Source of the DNA: a virus
Reading direction: 5' to 3' (one strand)
IMG/VR virus record: IMGVR_UViG_3300011112_000003
Location: 1 to 64,000 of that record
Length of the DNA: 64,000 bases
Position 1 is the first letter of the stretch. Each line of letters begins with the position of its first letter. This document shows positions 16,690 through 25,501 of the stretch, one piece after another. The position numbers and the translations under genes were made by a program. Below the pieces are notes generated by a model. It did no database searches. It saw nothing but the letters and a program-made list of their open reading frames with translations, and was not told the origin of the DNA.

Positions 16690-17742
16690 CTACTGGTAGG
16701 TCCGAGCGGCTTCGCTCTCACTGGGGTTGGCAACGTGGAAGTCGTTGACCGCCTTCAAGGTCTCTTCCGATGCCTGGTTGCCGCCTTCGAGCATGCCGAC
16801 GAGTTCCGCCGTTCGCTGCCCGCCGATCTCGCGCATGCCCTTCACCAGGTTCATGTAGGTGAGCGACGCGACGATCTCGGACTTCTTCAGCGGCTCTCCG
16901 GCGCCCACGCCCGCCTCGCCCGGCATGGCCTTGGCCAAAGCCGCCGCGGCCGAGGTTGAGACCGCGCCGCGCGGTGCCTGCGGGGTGGACTCGACCAGCC
17001 CGAGGCGGTTGCCCAGCTCCTCGATGACCCGGGCCTGACTCTTCATGAGCATGCCCGTCTGGTGGACCGCCCCAGCTAGCACCCGGTTGACGCCAGCCTG
17101 GTCACCGAATCCCTTCACCAGGGTGACGTTCACAGCGTCGATCTGCGTGGCCGTGTTGGCGACGTAGGCCGTGAAGAAATCGGTGCCGTCCATGAGCGGG
17201 CCCAACTCGGGGTCCGCGCGGTAGGTCTCGATCGACTTGGCCATCGGCTCGCCGCCGCCCGCGTCGCCCGCCTTGCCCATCCCCTTCGGCGTGACGTCGT
17301 GGGCTCCCGGGTAGCCCATGTAGCCCTTCATCGAGCCGTTCTTGTCGTAGTGGCTCTGCGCGTGGGCGGTCATCTTGCCCACGTAGCCCTCCATGCTCTC
17401 GTCCTCGTCTTCTTCCGGCTCCGCAGTCGCCTTGCCTGACATGGCTCCGGCGAGTGTAGTGATCTGACCCGCATCCCAACCCGCCTCTAGGAGCTTGCCG
17501 ATCATCATGTTGTCGAGGGGCTTGGGCGCGGGCGCCCTGCCTCCGCCCGTGACCGCGGCAGTCTTGGCATCCTCGCCATCAACACGACCCGAGGACTGGA
17601 TGCCATTGGCGTCCACGGTACCTCCGGCGCCGCCCTTCAGGAGATCGGTCGCAGCGGCCGACTGCGCGAGCGCGTCGAGGGCATCGCCGAGGCTATCTAC
17701 GGTGACGCCATCTGCGGCGGCGGGAGTCTGTGTTCCGGGCAT
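16690..17742 (-). CDS. Scaffold / capsid assembly protein
   Basis: ATG at 17742 behind GAGAGGAAC; 350 residues. The protein is Ala/Gly-rich and acidic, with predicted disorder and helices (SDLLKGG-type stretches, EEDEDESMEGYVGKM near residue 100, then a long helical C-terminus with QARVIEELGNRLGLVE). It lies between the prohead protease and the major capsid genes, the normal place for the scaffold. The longer in-frame extension upstream overlaps the protease and is not coding. Confidence 0.65.
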   Translation of the reverse strand: MPGTQTPAAADGVTVDSLGDALDALAQSAAATDLLKGGAGGTVDANGIQSSGRVDGEDAKTAAVTGGGRAPAPKPLDNMMIGKLLEAGWDAGQITTLAGAMSGKATAEPEEDEDESMEGYVGKMTAHAQSHYDKNGSMKGYMGYPGAHDVTPKGMGKAGDAGGGEPMAKSIETYRADPELGPLMDGTDFFTAYVANTATQIDAVNVTLVKGFGDQAGVNRVLAGAVHQTGMLMKSQARVIEELGNRLGLVESTPQAPRGAVSTSAAAALAKAMPGEAGVGAGEPLKKSEIVASLTYMNLVKGMREIGGQRTAELVGMLEGGNQASEETLKAVNDFHVANPSESEAARTYQ

Positions 17743-17761
17743 GGTCTTCGTTCCTCTCGGG

Positions 17762-18514
17762 CTAGGCGTGGTGCCGTGCCGTGTAGTCCACAATCTGCGT
17801 CGCGAATGCGCGACTGAATCCAGGTCGGATAGCGAGGAGCAGCTCGACGGCCGCACCCTTGGTGAGCTTCCGCTTCCGCTTCTTCTTCTCGTCGTCGTCG
17901 ACGCCTTCAAGGGCTTCGGTCTGCAACGGCTCCGCGCTCCCGGGCTCACCCGCGGGAATACTCACGGATAGCGACTTCGCGAGCACATCGAGACTCGTCT
18001 CCGTGTTCACAGGGCAGCGCGTGATCGCAACCTCGCGAACTTCAGCCTTGCGCACGATCTTCGAGTTCTTGGGGTCCCGCTTCAGGATACTGCCCTCGAC
18101 ACTAAAGCCGAGCTTGCGGCCGCTTCCGCCCTTGTGCAGGCCCTGAGCAATCTTCCACAGCGAATCGGCGCGTGGGTTGACGTCCTCGGGGAGCAGCTCG
18201 CCTTCGACGTACCAGCCCTTGTGCCCCTTCGCGAGGGTGTCGAGCCGCACCATGGTCGGGTAGCCCACGAGCGAATCGCCCGCGCCGTCATGGTTGTCGT
18301 TGAACCAGCCCTTTTTCAGGAACGGCCCGAAGTCGAGGCCCTCCTGGATAAGTGTCTCGCCCGCACGGTCCATGTGGTCCGTCGAAATGTACCCGCCGAT
18401 GAACCGCCCCGAACGCCCGTCGACCTTGGATTTCTCCATCGACTCCATTTCCATATCGAACCGAAAAACGGCCGATGGATCAGTGGGTCGGGTAGTAGGC
18501 GCGGTTTGAAGCAT
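17762..18514 (-). CDS. Prohead maturation protease
   Basis: ATG at 18514; 250 residues. It has the herpesvirus/HK97-type protease pattern: GYISTDHMDRAGETL near residue 42, a His in WFNDNHDG near residue 72, and a Ser in KLGFSVEGSIL near residue 137. It would digest the scaffold during capsid maturation. The C-terminal 50 residues are Lys-rich (DDDEKKKRKRKL). It heads the protease-scaffold-capsid series. By analogy with T4 gp21, it is a candidate to process tagged internal proteins (see findings). Confidence 0.8.
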   Translation of the reverse strand: MLQTAPTTRPTDPSAVFRFDMEMESMEKSKVDGRSGRFIGGYISTDHMDRAGETLIQEGLDFGPFLKKGWFNDNHDGAGDSLVGYPTMVRLDTLAKGHKGWYVEGELLPEDVNPRADSLWKIAQGLHKGGSGRKLGFSVEGSILKRDPKNSKIVRKAEVREVAITRCPVNTETSLDVLAKSLSVSIPAGEPGSAEPLQTEALEGVDDDEKKKRKRKLTKGAAVELLLAIRPGFSRAFATQIVDYTARHHA

Positions 18515-18635
18515 TGGCTGGTCGTATTGGAAAGGGGGCGATGCCTACCGCAGCTTTTGCGGGGCGCCCCTGGATTCCTCAACCAACGAAGAACGGGCCT
18601 ACAGGATGGATACTGTTTCGGCGGCTAGGTCGATG

Positions 18636-18875
18636 TCAAGTACGATCTGCTCGGACACGGAGATGCAGACGCGGCCCAGCTTTGCGTAACTGTACCCCCT
18701 CGCCTAGCCTGCCTATGATAACTGCGCGTCTACACCGCACGCAGTTGACCTCAATATCCCCTGACTTGTGCAGGACAACCATGGTCCTTCCAAGCTTCAT
18801 TTTATCGCCAGACTCGCTCTTTCTGAAAAGAGGCTGCTGACAGTGCGGGCATGCGTTGCCTGTACCAACGGGCAT
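18636..18875 (-). CDS. Com-like zinc ribbon protein
   Basis: ATG at 18875; 79 residues with two CxxC pairs (ACPHCQQPLFRKSE and VNCVRCRRAVI) 35 residues apart. The layout and the 'PLF(R/K)' phrase match the Com family, named for the phage Mu translational activator, often found beside portal or protease genes. The residues after about 55 are Arg-rich and may not be conserved. Confidence 0.6.
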   Translation of the reverse strand: MPVGTGNACPHCQQPLFRKSESGDKMKLGRTMVVLHKSGDIEVNCVRCRRAVIIGRLGEGVQLRKAGPRLHLRVRADRT

Positions 18876-18912
18876 CGCTGGACCCTACCGTAAATCCAAG
18901 TAACCTGCTGCG

Positions 18913-19407
18913 ATGGTTGAGATCGATGTCTGGAAGCATGGTGTCGTGGTTGCGAAAGCAAAAGTCGACACCCAGGACATGCACTTCGGCGATCACAAGT
19001 GGTTCCTCGCCAAAGATAAGTACGCCTACCGGAAATCAGGACCTGCTACCAATAGGGTAGCGCACTTCCTACATCGAGAAATCATGGGCAACCCCCCAGG
19101 CATGCTGGTCGATCACCGCAATGGGGATGAGCTAGATTGTCAGCGCGATAACCTGCGTGTAACAGATAGAGCAGGTAACGCGCAGAACCGGCGTGGAGCT
19201 AACGCGAGATCCCGGAGTGGCGTGCGCGGGGTAAGCATTCTGCCGTCAGGAAAATACGAGGCGCGGGTGACGCACGAAGGAAAAAACTATCGTGTCGGGC
19301 CTTTCGCGGATCTAGTCAGCGCAGAACGGGCGGCCATAGCGAAGCGCCAAGAGTTCAGATTCCTCACGGGTGCGGAAGATCCCGCCGCAAGCCCAGTCGC
19401 TTCCTAG
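18913..19407 (+). CDS. HNH endonuclease with AP2 DNA-binding domain (plus strand)
   Basis: One of only three plus-strand genes. 164 residues. The HNH core is at about residues 50-90 (HFLHREIMGNPPGMLVDHRN, then LDCQRDNLRVTDRAGNAQN). An AP2-type domain is at about 97-140 (SGVRGVSILPSGKYEARV, then GKNYRVGPFADLVSAERA). This HNH-AP2 architecture is a known mobile homing endonuclease type. Its end overlaps the convergent InPase-like gene by 44 bases, so it looks like an insertion between that gene and the Com-like gene. Confidence 0.85.
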   Translation: MVEIDVWKHGVVVAKAKVDTQDMHFGDHKWFLAKDKYAYRKSGPATNRVAHFLHREIMGNPPGMLVDHRNGDELDCQRDNLRVTDRAGNAQNRRGANARSRSGVRGVSILPSGKYEARVTHEGKNYRVGPFADLVSAERAAIAKRQEFRFLTGAEDPAASPVAS

Positions 19408-20092
19408 CGGCCTTGCGTAGTTGCTTTCCCCAAGTCGACGACATCGCAGAGTGCCCGCAAGCTCCGCAAATAGTTTTGCTCCATTGGCCTCCCCGAGTCC
19501 GGTAGCTACCGTCCGCATCCTCGACGCCGCATTCTGGGCAAGCGCCGTACCCGGCCTTGCGTAAGGGGACGCTGATGCCCAACTTGGGCGCATGCGCATC
19601 CACTGGCCGAGCACGCTGTTTTACTGGGCCCTCGTGTTTCACCAGGGGATCGAGCTTCGTGGTGGCGAGGGCTTGCTTGCGGAACTCGCCCATGGGTACG
19701 GCTTTGATGCGGCCGAAGAATCCCGGCTTGTCGTAGCAGGTCATGTAGGCGCGCCGCGCAGACATCGCGCTATCAAATCCCAGGAAGACCTTCTGTTCGT
19801 CGAACACCTGGAAGTCTGGCGCCTTCATCTGATCGACCACGTAGGCGTGTGTCGCGTTCGGGTCCGGCCCGATGTAGCAGTCGATGTGATCGCCATCCGC
19901 GCCCATGGTTCCGCGGATATATCCATAGTCGTGGGGCATGCGCGTCTTGCCCTCTTTGCCAACGTGCGGATCGTACCAGTGCCGGAATGCCCCGCTGCGC
20001 GTCTCGATGGAAATCTCCAGGCCCTGGAACTTCCTTCGCCGCTGGAGCTTCCGCGCCTTGAGTAGCGCATCGGCGCTGTAGACCTGCTGCAT
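19364..20092 (-). CDS. InPase-like domain protein with C-terminal zinc ribbon
   Basis: ATG at 20092; 242 residues (a TTG at 20110 is possible). Residues about 25-130 match the phage 'inorganic pyrophosphatase-like' domain: GLEISIETRSG, HWYDPHVGKEGKTRMPHDYG, GADGDHIDCYIGPDP, DFQVFDEQKVFLGFDS and GFFGRIKAVPMGEFR. The C-terminus adds a CPEC...CGAC zinc ribbon at about 180-215. In other phages the domain is found on capsid-associated proteins; its true substrate is unclear. The gene is the first of the late block. Confidence 0.7.
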   Translation of the reverse strand: MQQVYSADALLKARKLQRRRKFQGLEISIETRSGAFRHWYDPHVGKEGKTRMPHDYGYIRGTMGADGDHIDCYIGPDPNATHAYVVDQMKAPDFQVFDEQKVFLGFDSAMSARRAYMTCYDKPGFFGRIKAVPMGEFRKQALATTKLDPLVKHEGPVKQRARPVDAHAPKLGISVPLRKAGYGACPECGVEDADGSYRTRGGQWSKTICGACGHSAMSSTWGKQLRKAARKRLGLRRDLPHP

Positions 20093-20254
20093 AGGCGCAG
20101 CATGCCACAAAAAGACGCCCGCCTGATCCGGGGGGGTGGACCTTGGCGAGCGCCGGGTACTGCAGGGGGGAGCGTAGCTATCCTACGGCAATCCGCAAAG
20201 AGCGACTAACGCCGCCCCCTTGCCGGGCGCCATTCGCGACAGGAGGATGCGCAC

Positions 20255-20482
20255 ATGGACACTTTCCCCGATGAAATGAAGCTGCTGCTCGCGCGGGTGA
20301 TCCAGGCAGTGGCCAACGACCGCGGGTGCCAGCCCGATGATCTTTCGCATGCCCTCGCGGCCGAACTCCGAGATTTTGGCCTGCGGTGCCGAAGGTTCGG
20401 GGATAACGAGGGGTTCGAGCGGGCACACTGCGAACCGACGGTGCGCACTACCCTGCCGGGATTTCCGGTTCTTCGGCGATAG
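20255..20482 (+). CDS. Small plus-strand protein
   Basis: ATG at 20255 has a strong AGGAGG 8 bases upstream, which decides strand and start. 75 residues, with a helical amphipathic N-terminal half (DEMKLLLARVIQAVANDRG) and a basic C-terminus. Its end overlaps the convergent gene at 20448 by 35 bases. The minus-strand frames across it have no such ribosome site. Function unknown. Confidence 0.55.
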   Translation: MDTFPDEMKLLLARVIQAVANDRGCQPDDLSHALAAELRDFGLRCRRFGDNEGFERAHCEPTVRTTLPGFPVLRR

Positions 20483-20807
20483 CCGGATCGTCCTGGCCCA
20501 TCCGAGAATCCTCGCCGACCGCGCTGCGCATTTCGCCCACGACGAGTTCCAACAGCGCGAGGCTCGTAGGGATCACCTTCACGTTGGGCTTGTACTCGGG
20601 CGGGGAGGGCACCTCGTAGCACAGCAGCACGGTCGCGATGCCCCCACGGTTCTTGCCCAGTAGGATCGCGGTGAGCGTGTTGCGCTCCAGTGCTCCCGCG
20701 TGGGGGTCATCCACTATGGTGGGGCCGAACTCGCGCGCGTACCCGTGCTGCACCAGAAAATCGTTGACCTGCTCGCTATCCAAAATCACGTCGCACTTGA
20801 TGGTCAT
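20448..20807 (-). CDS. Hypothetical protein
   Basis: ATG at 20807 overlaps the Acb2-like gene stop (ATGA), so the two are co-translated. 119 residues: MTIKCDVILDSEQVNDFL, then beta-rich IATVLLCYEVPSPPEYKP and an acidic tail. No family recognised. The overlap with the Acb2-like gene makes a linked role possible. Confidence 0.55.
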   Translation of the reverse strand: MTIKCDVILDSEQVNDFLVQHGYAREFGPTIVDDPHAGALERNTLTAILLGKNRGGIATVLLCYEVPSPPEYKPNVKVIPTSLALLELVVGEMRSAVGEDSRMGQDDPAIAEEPEIPAG

Positions 20808-21178
20808 GGCGTCTGGGTCCCCTCAACACCGCGATCCGTCCGGTTGAACGTCCGTGAGCCCATGTGGCCCATGGCCTCGCGCAGCGCCAGCAGCGTGTGG
20901 TGATTCTCCATGCAGGCGAACCGGCCCGCCTGCCAGCGGTCAATGCGATCGATGAGGACCGCGAGTAGCGCCTCATCCGTCACGCCGTTGACCCCTTCCG
21001 CGGGCGGCCCGGTGTGGAACTTGATTGCGAGATTTGCGACGTTCGTGATATCACCATCCACCACAATGGCGTAGTTCCCGCACGACTCATCAGGGCCATC
21101 CGCGGTGGCGGTCACCTGAATCTTCGGGTTGGTCGAACCGCCCGTGCGTCGGTGGCTCAGAATCTCGTAATCGTTCAT
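20804..21178 (-). CDS. acb2: Acb2-like cyclic-nucleotide sponge (anti-CBASS/anti-Thoeris type)
   Basis: ATG at 21178, preceded by a start-associated motif. 124 residues. The C-terminal 75 residues carry the Acb2 pattern: IKFHTGPPAEGVNGVTDEAL, LLAVLIDRIDRWQAGRFAC, ENHHTLLALREAM and RTFNRTDRGVEGTQ. Acb2 proteins bind cyclic oligonucleotide signals and blunt CBASS or Thoeris immunity. The N-terminal 45 residues form a separate beta-rich unit (KIQVTATADGPDES, NYAIVVDG) also seen in longer phage members. It lies at the boundary between the accessory and late blocks. Confidence 0.75.
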   Translation of the reverse strand: MNDYEILSHRRTGGSTNPKIQVTATADGPDESCGNYAIVVDGDITNVANLAIKFHTGPPAEGVNGVTDEALLAVLIDRIDRWQAGRFACMENHHTLLALREAMGHMGSRTFNRTDRGVEGTQTP

Positions 21179-21188
21179 GACCTACCCG

Positions 21189-21197
21189 TATCGGATA
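21189..21197 (-). promoter_or_regulatory. Start-associated motif before Acb2-like gene
   Basis: Minus strand TATCCGATA, 10 bases before the ATG at 21178. Confidence 0.6.
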
Positions 21198-21207
21198 CAG
21201 TCCCTAC

Positions 21208-21441
21208 ATGAACCGCCGAGATTTCCTGAAGTCATTGCCCGCCCTCCCCTTACTGGCTGCCGCTCCCGCCCTGAAAGAGGACGAGACTGAGATCCGTGCC
21301 GACAAACTCGTCGCGCGCATCCCGTCGAACTGGTCACCCAGAAAGATGCAGCAGGCGGTAGATGCCCTCACCAAGTTTGAGTCCGGGGAGATCCGAACGC
21401 TGGTGTTCACAGACGACGCGACTTTGTACCGCGTGCCCTGA
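21208..21441 (+). CDS. Small exported protein with twin-arginine-like signal (plus strand)
   Basis: 77 residues. The N-terminus MNRRDFLKSLPALPLLAAAP has the twin-arginine motif RRDFLK and a short hydrophobic run. The mature part (KLVARIPSNWSPRKMQQAVDAL) is short. It lies convergent to, and one base from, the zinc-ribbon gene at 21442. No clear Shine-Dalgarno is visible, which lowers confidence. Similar short RRDFLK proteins occur in some phages; the role is unknown. Confidence 0.5.
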   Translation: MNRRDFLKSLPALPLLAAAPALKEDETEIRADKLVARIPSNWSPRKMQQAVDALTKFESGEIRTLVFTDDATLYRVP

Positions 21442-21639
21442 CTACGCCGCGTGGACCGCGTCACAGCCGCGGCACTCGATGCGCCCCGAGCTGCGCGCGA
21501 ACCGACCGCCGCAGTCGACGCACACGCCCGTGCGCAACGCGACATCGCGGTCAGCCTGGGCCGTCGCGATGACGTGTTGGACAGTTGCTGCCTCTTCCAG
21601 GGTATGACCCTGGGCCATTAGCTGTTCGATGCGGTTCAT
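21442..21639 (-). CDS. Small zinc-ribbon protein
   Basis: ATG at 21639 behind GGATAGCC; 65 residues. A helical N-terminus is followed by CVDCGGRFARSSGRIECRGC, a four-cysteine zinc ribbon. Probably a nucleic-acid- or protein-binding accessory protein. Confidence 0.6.
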   Translation of the reverse strand: MNRIEQLMAQGHTLEEAATVQHVIATAQADRDVALRTGVCVDCGGRFARSSGRIECRGCDAVHAA

Positions 21640-21644
21640 GATGG

Positions 21645-21917
21645 CTATCCAGATACGCTATCCAAGCACAGATCGCAAATGCCTATCCCTACAACGGCCA
21701 CATTTTTCGGATAGCACACCTTGCGGCCGCACTTTTTCCGACAATCACGCACCGTCACGCCCTGCAGGCCCCGCTCGCCTGTGCCGGGACAGCACGAAAC
21801 ATGACCGCATGCCCCCTCCGGTCGGCCGTGCTTCGTGCATTCGCCGGTCATGCGAACGGCCACCTCGCGGAAACAAACCGGGCAGGTTCCCCGGGGTCGC
21901 TTGATCGGCTCGCCCAT
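21645..21917 (-). CDS. Cysteine-rich zinc protein
   Basis: ATG at 21917 with a start-associated motif 10 bases upstream; 90 residues. Ten cysteines in CPVCF, CGHVSCC and a C-terminal CxxxC...CDLC set suggest more than one zinc site. Function unknown. Confidence 0.6.
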   Translation of the reverse strand: MGEPIKRPRGTCPVCFREVAVRMTGECTKHGRPEGACGHVSCCPGTGERGLQGVTVRDCRKKCGRKVCYPKNVAVVGIGICDLCLDSVSG

Positions 21918-21927
21918 GCTCGAAATG

Positions 21928-21937
21928 TAGCGGATAA
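21928..21937 (-). promoter_or_regulatory. Start-associated motif
   Basis: Minus strand TTATCCGCTA upstream of the ATG at 21917. Confidence 0.6.
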
Positions 21938-21939
21938 GG

Positions 21940-22590
21940 TCAGCGCTTGGAAGGCGTACGGCCGTCGCATCGTACGGGCATTACGACCGCAGTCAGCTCG
22001 GGCACACTGTCACTCGTGACGTGGATCGGGTCCGACTCTCCCCCCGTACGGAACATCAGGGTGGGGGTCTTTCCCGTACGGCATGCGTCCGTAAATAGCT
22101 CCCCAAGCTGGAGGATGTACTCAGCCGCGCCCGCGAACCACGCGGTGGGGGGCGGGTACTTGCCCGGGCGCAAGATCTTCGCGTACTGGCTCACGAATGG
22201 AACTTCGGATAAGGACACGCCGTTGATGGTCACAGCGCCCAGATCATGCTCGATGCGGATCGGGCGCGGTCCGTCCTCAGGGAACGAGGCTGCCTTCTCG
22301 CTCAGGATCAGGTCAATGCGCGCGTCTTTGGCGCCGCGTTGCGTCCGCTCGGCTGCCCGCATGAGCGCAGGCAGCAAGGTGGTCAGGGAGTCCCCCTGAA
22401 CCCCCACCTGGGCTTCATCCGGCAACTCCATGTGTTGGGACCACTCGACCAACCAGTGCCCGTTGGTGCCCACAAAGCGCACTTCGTCACCGGTCACGTC
22501 GATGAGCACATTCGGGGTGTTGTTACCGGCCGCGGCGGATGCCACCTGCAGGCCCCGCACCAGATCGCTCGTTTTCATTCGGATACGCAT
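21940..22590 (-). CDS. DNA sliding clamp-like protein (short)
   Basis: ATG at 22590, or ATG at 22578 (MKTSDLVRGL), which directly follows GTATCCGA. 216 residues. VRFVGTNGHWLVEW near residue 38 corresponds to the 'TDGHRL' strand of beta clamps, and the end PELTAVVMPVR matches the typical 'MPVR' end. Bacterial DnaN is about 370 residues with three domains, so this is either a two-domain clamp or a clamp-fold protein. No phage polymerase is in view for it to serve. Confidence 0.6.
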   Translation of the reverse strand: MRIRMKTSDLVRGLQVASAAAGNNTPNVLIDVTGDEVRFVGTNGHWLVEWSQHMELPDEAQVGVQGDSLTTLLPALMRAAERTQRGAKDARIDLILSEKAASFPEDGPRPIRIEHDLGAVTINGVSLSEVPFVSQYAKILRPGKYPPPTAWFAGAAEYILQLGELFTDACRTGKTPTLMFRTGGESDPIHVTSDSVPELTAVVMPVRCDGRTPSKR

Positions 22591-22591
22591 G

Positions 22592-22804
22592 TCAGCTGAT
22601 CTCCATGGACTTGATGAACTCGGCAGCGGTGAGACACCCCTTCGCCACGAGCTTGTGCTGCTGGGATCTCCTCAGATATTTGGCGTGGCCGACCAACGCC
22701 GCATGCAGGCCGCTGCGCAACGCCTCGGCCAACTTCACGCGATCGTCCCCGTCGTCCATGCGCAGGGTATCGTTCGCCTTCAATATTTCGATGATAGTCG
22801 GCAT
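22592..22804 (-). CDS. Hypothetical small helical protein
   Basis: ATG at 22804; 70 residues, MPTIIEILKANDTLRMDDGD then a helical Lys/Ala-rich part. The longer in-frame extension overlaps neighbouring genes. Lies between the clamp-like gene and a 47-residue gene. Unknown. Confidence 0.55.
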   Translation of the reverse strand: MPTIIEILKANDTLRMDDGDDRVKLAEALRSGLHAALVGHAKYLRRSQQHKLVAKGCLTAAEFIKSMEIS

Positions 22805-22806
22805 TT

Positions 22807-22950
22807 TCAGCTGGTCACTTTCCGGAACTTCGCTCGGTAGTGGCGGATTGTCGCAAGCAACATCCACGGTAGGTCGGGGAAGGATACGTAGAGCCCTAGG
22901 AATCCCAGCGGGATATCGTGCGCCGGGCTGCCGCAGTAGTGCGCGTGCAT
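22807..22950 (-). CDS. Very small hydrophobic protein
   Basis: 47 residues, ATG at 22950 overlapping the upstream stop (TAATG). The centre (GFLGLYVSFPDLPWMLLATI) is hydrophobic and could contact the membrane. Unknown. Confidence 0.45.
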   Translation of the reverse strand: MHAHYCGSPAHDIPLGFLGLYVSFPDLPWMLLATIRHYRAKFRKVTS

Positions 22951-23387
22951 TAGATATCCTCCAGGCACTTCCCCATTTCTCGGACAGCGAGCGCAGTGCC
23001 TTGGCGTTCGCCCTCTTCGTACCACCGCTTTGGGCATTGCGGATCGCAGCCCCTGTGCTTGGTGCCGCACGTCGATAAGCAGCGTGGTTCGGTGAGCGGC
23101 TTCTCAACAGGCCCTCGCATCCCAGGCAAATCAGCGGCGCAGCTCGGGGGTGGGCGAGCGGCGAAGTACTTCCCCTCGCGCATTACTTCTTCCCCGTGTT
23201 TCGTAGCTTCCGCGAGGGTCAGATATTCACCTTCGGGATCCAGCGACTCCCCGTCATGTGTCCACGCTACGCGATAGCATGCCGACTCTTTAGGGCGGCG
23301 GGTGACACCTACATCCCCCATCTGACCATCCTTGTCTTCGCGTATCCACCACTCCACAGCACCGTCACTCACTCGTACCCATTCCAT
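22950..23387 (-). CDS. Hypothetical protein with C-terminal cysteine cluster
   Basis: ATG at 23387 behind AAGGAGGGGG; 145 residues. The N-terminus is beta-rich (WVRVSDGAVEWWIREDK). The C-terminus has CLSTCGTKHRGCDPQC, a likely zinc site. A start-associated motif lies 30 bases further upstream. Unknown function. Confidence 0.55.
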   Translation of the reverse strand: MEWVRVSDGAVEWWIREDKDGQMGDVGVTRRPKESACYRVAWTHDGESLDPEGEYLTLAEATKHGEEVMREGKYFAARPPPSCAADLPGMRGPVEKPLTEPRCLSTCGTKHRGCDPQCPKRWYEEGERQGTALAVREMGKCLEDI

Positions 23388-23416
23388 GTGCTACCCCCTC
23401 CTTACGCCTACCCTTC

Positions 23417-23425
23417 TATCGGATA
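23417..23425 (-). promoter_or_regulatory. Start-associated motif
   Basis: Minus strand TATCCGATA, 29 bases before the ATG at 23387. It is the most distant of the set and is followed by a separate strong ribosome site. Confidence 0.5.
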
Positions 23426-23431
23426 TACTGC

Positions 23432-23797
23432 TCAGCCCCTGTAGTTCGCGCCGTGGACGGTCACGCCGTAGTCCTTGGCCTCGCCAAGGATGGTGCCTCG
23501 TGCGTGGTTGAGTGCGGGCGCCTTCCAGCTCGCCGCCTTGAGTACGGAGCCCACGGGGAACTTACCCTCCGCCTTCTGGATGAACACGAAGATCGACTTC
23601 TGGCCCCCGCCGTCATGGGTCGTGGTCCAGATGCGGAGGTACTTCTTCCCGCTGCCGATGGTCAGCTTGCACGGGCGCAGGTTCGGGTACTGCGTCGCGT
23701 AGTGGTGGTCGATCTGCGCCTGCGCAGTCTCCACGAAACGGGTGACAGCTTCGTCGAAGGTCTCGGTGGCGTCGGCGGTCTGCGTGTCGGCGGTCAT
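23432..23797 (-). CDS. Hypothetical protein under GTACGTAC operator
   Basis: ATG at 23797; 121 residues. It has a Thr/Asp/Glu-rich start, a helix, and a beta-rich half with KLTIGSGKKYLRIWTTTHD and SIFVFIQKAEGKFPVGSVLKAA. This composition is seen in phage single-domain proteins of unknown role. Two GTACGTAC palindromes 22 bp apart lie just upstream. Confidence 0.6.
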   Translation of the reverse strand: MTADTQTADATETFDEAVTRFVETAQAQIDHHYATQYPNLRPCKLTIGSGKKYLRIWTTTHDGGGQKSIFVFIQKAEGKFPVGSVLKAASWKAPALNHARGTILGEAKDYGVTVHGANYRG

Positions 23798-23834
23798 TTG
23801 TCGTTCCTACTTTCGGTTGGCGCTGCGTCACCAG

Positions 23835-23868
23835 CTGTACGTACAGTGCCAGACCTCCGTACGTACGG
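23835..23868. promoter_or_regulatory. Tandem GTACGTAC operator 1
   Basis: Two palindromes, CTGTACGTACAG and CCGTACGTACGG, are 22 bp apart centre to centre. TATCCAAA and TTGAC lie just upstream in the minus direction. Confidence 0.7.
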
Positions 23869-24192
23869 TCAACCCTTATTTTGGATATAGGCCAACTCTC
23901 TTTTGGCGTCGGCCACCGCGCGCTTCGCAACCGTTTCTTTCGAGCGCCTCGCCCATGCGCGCTGTTCCTTCTGCGTGGGCTCTGCTTCCCCCCGCTCCAG
24001 CAGGAACGCGGTCAAGTTCTCTGCCCCGGCAAGCTCCGCCCGTGCCACGAGCGCCGCTTTGATAGCGGGCGTGGTTCGGATATCGATGCGTGCAGTCAGT
24101 GGGTTGTCTCTCGGGACCATGCGCTGCTCTCCAATGCGTACGCGGTCATCGGGATTGACTGCGATGCGCTTCGTTCTTGGTTCTCGGTTCAT
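23869..24192 (-). CDS. Likely ribbon-helix-helix regulator
   Basis: ATG at 24192; 107 residues, basic. At about residues 28-65, PLTARIDIRTTPAIKAALVA then AGAENLTAFLLERGE fits a beta strand plus two helices of the ribbon-helix-helix fold, followed by a long charged helix. Such proteins bind short palindromes as pairs of dimers. GTACGTAC double palindromes lie both upstream and downstream of the gene, so it is the best candidate to bind them and regulate itself. Confidence 0.55.
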   Translation of the reverse strand: MNREPRTKRIAVNPDDRVRIGEQRMVPRDNPLTARIDIRTTPAIKAALVARAELAGAENLTAFLLERGEAEPTQKEQRAWARRSKETVAKRAVADAKRELAYIQNKG

Positions 24193-24213
24193 CGTACTCC
24201 CCAGTGTTGCACG

Positions 24214-24246
24214 GCGTACGTACAGTACGCAAGCCTGTACGTACTG
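24214..24246. promoter_or_regulatory. Tandem GTACGTAC operator 2
   Basis: Palindromes at 24215-24224 and 24236-24245, 21 bp apart, sit upstream of the ribbon-helix-helix gene. The surrounding 200-base gap (24193-24393) has no gene. Confidence 0.7.
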
Positions 24247-24393
24247 TTCTCAGTTTTGCGGTGCGCTCAGCTACGCGCTCCGCGATTCGCTCTACGTCCC
24301 CCCGGTCGTGTTTCTACAACGGGCCGCCCCTGTACTTCTGAAGGGGGCAGCCGAGCCTTTTCTCAGTTTCTGCCTCGCTCCCCAGGACGCGAT

Positions 24394-25491
<1,098 letters not shown>

Positions 25492-25501
25492 AGCCCCACC
25501 T

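Noticed and set aside
20178-20428. Two minus-strand open frames of about 80 codons
   Set aside because: They lie opposite a plus-strand ORF with a strong AGGAGG ribosome site and have no protein-like composition.
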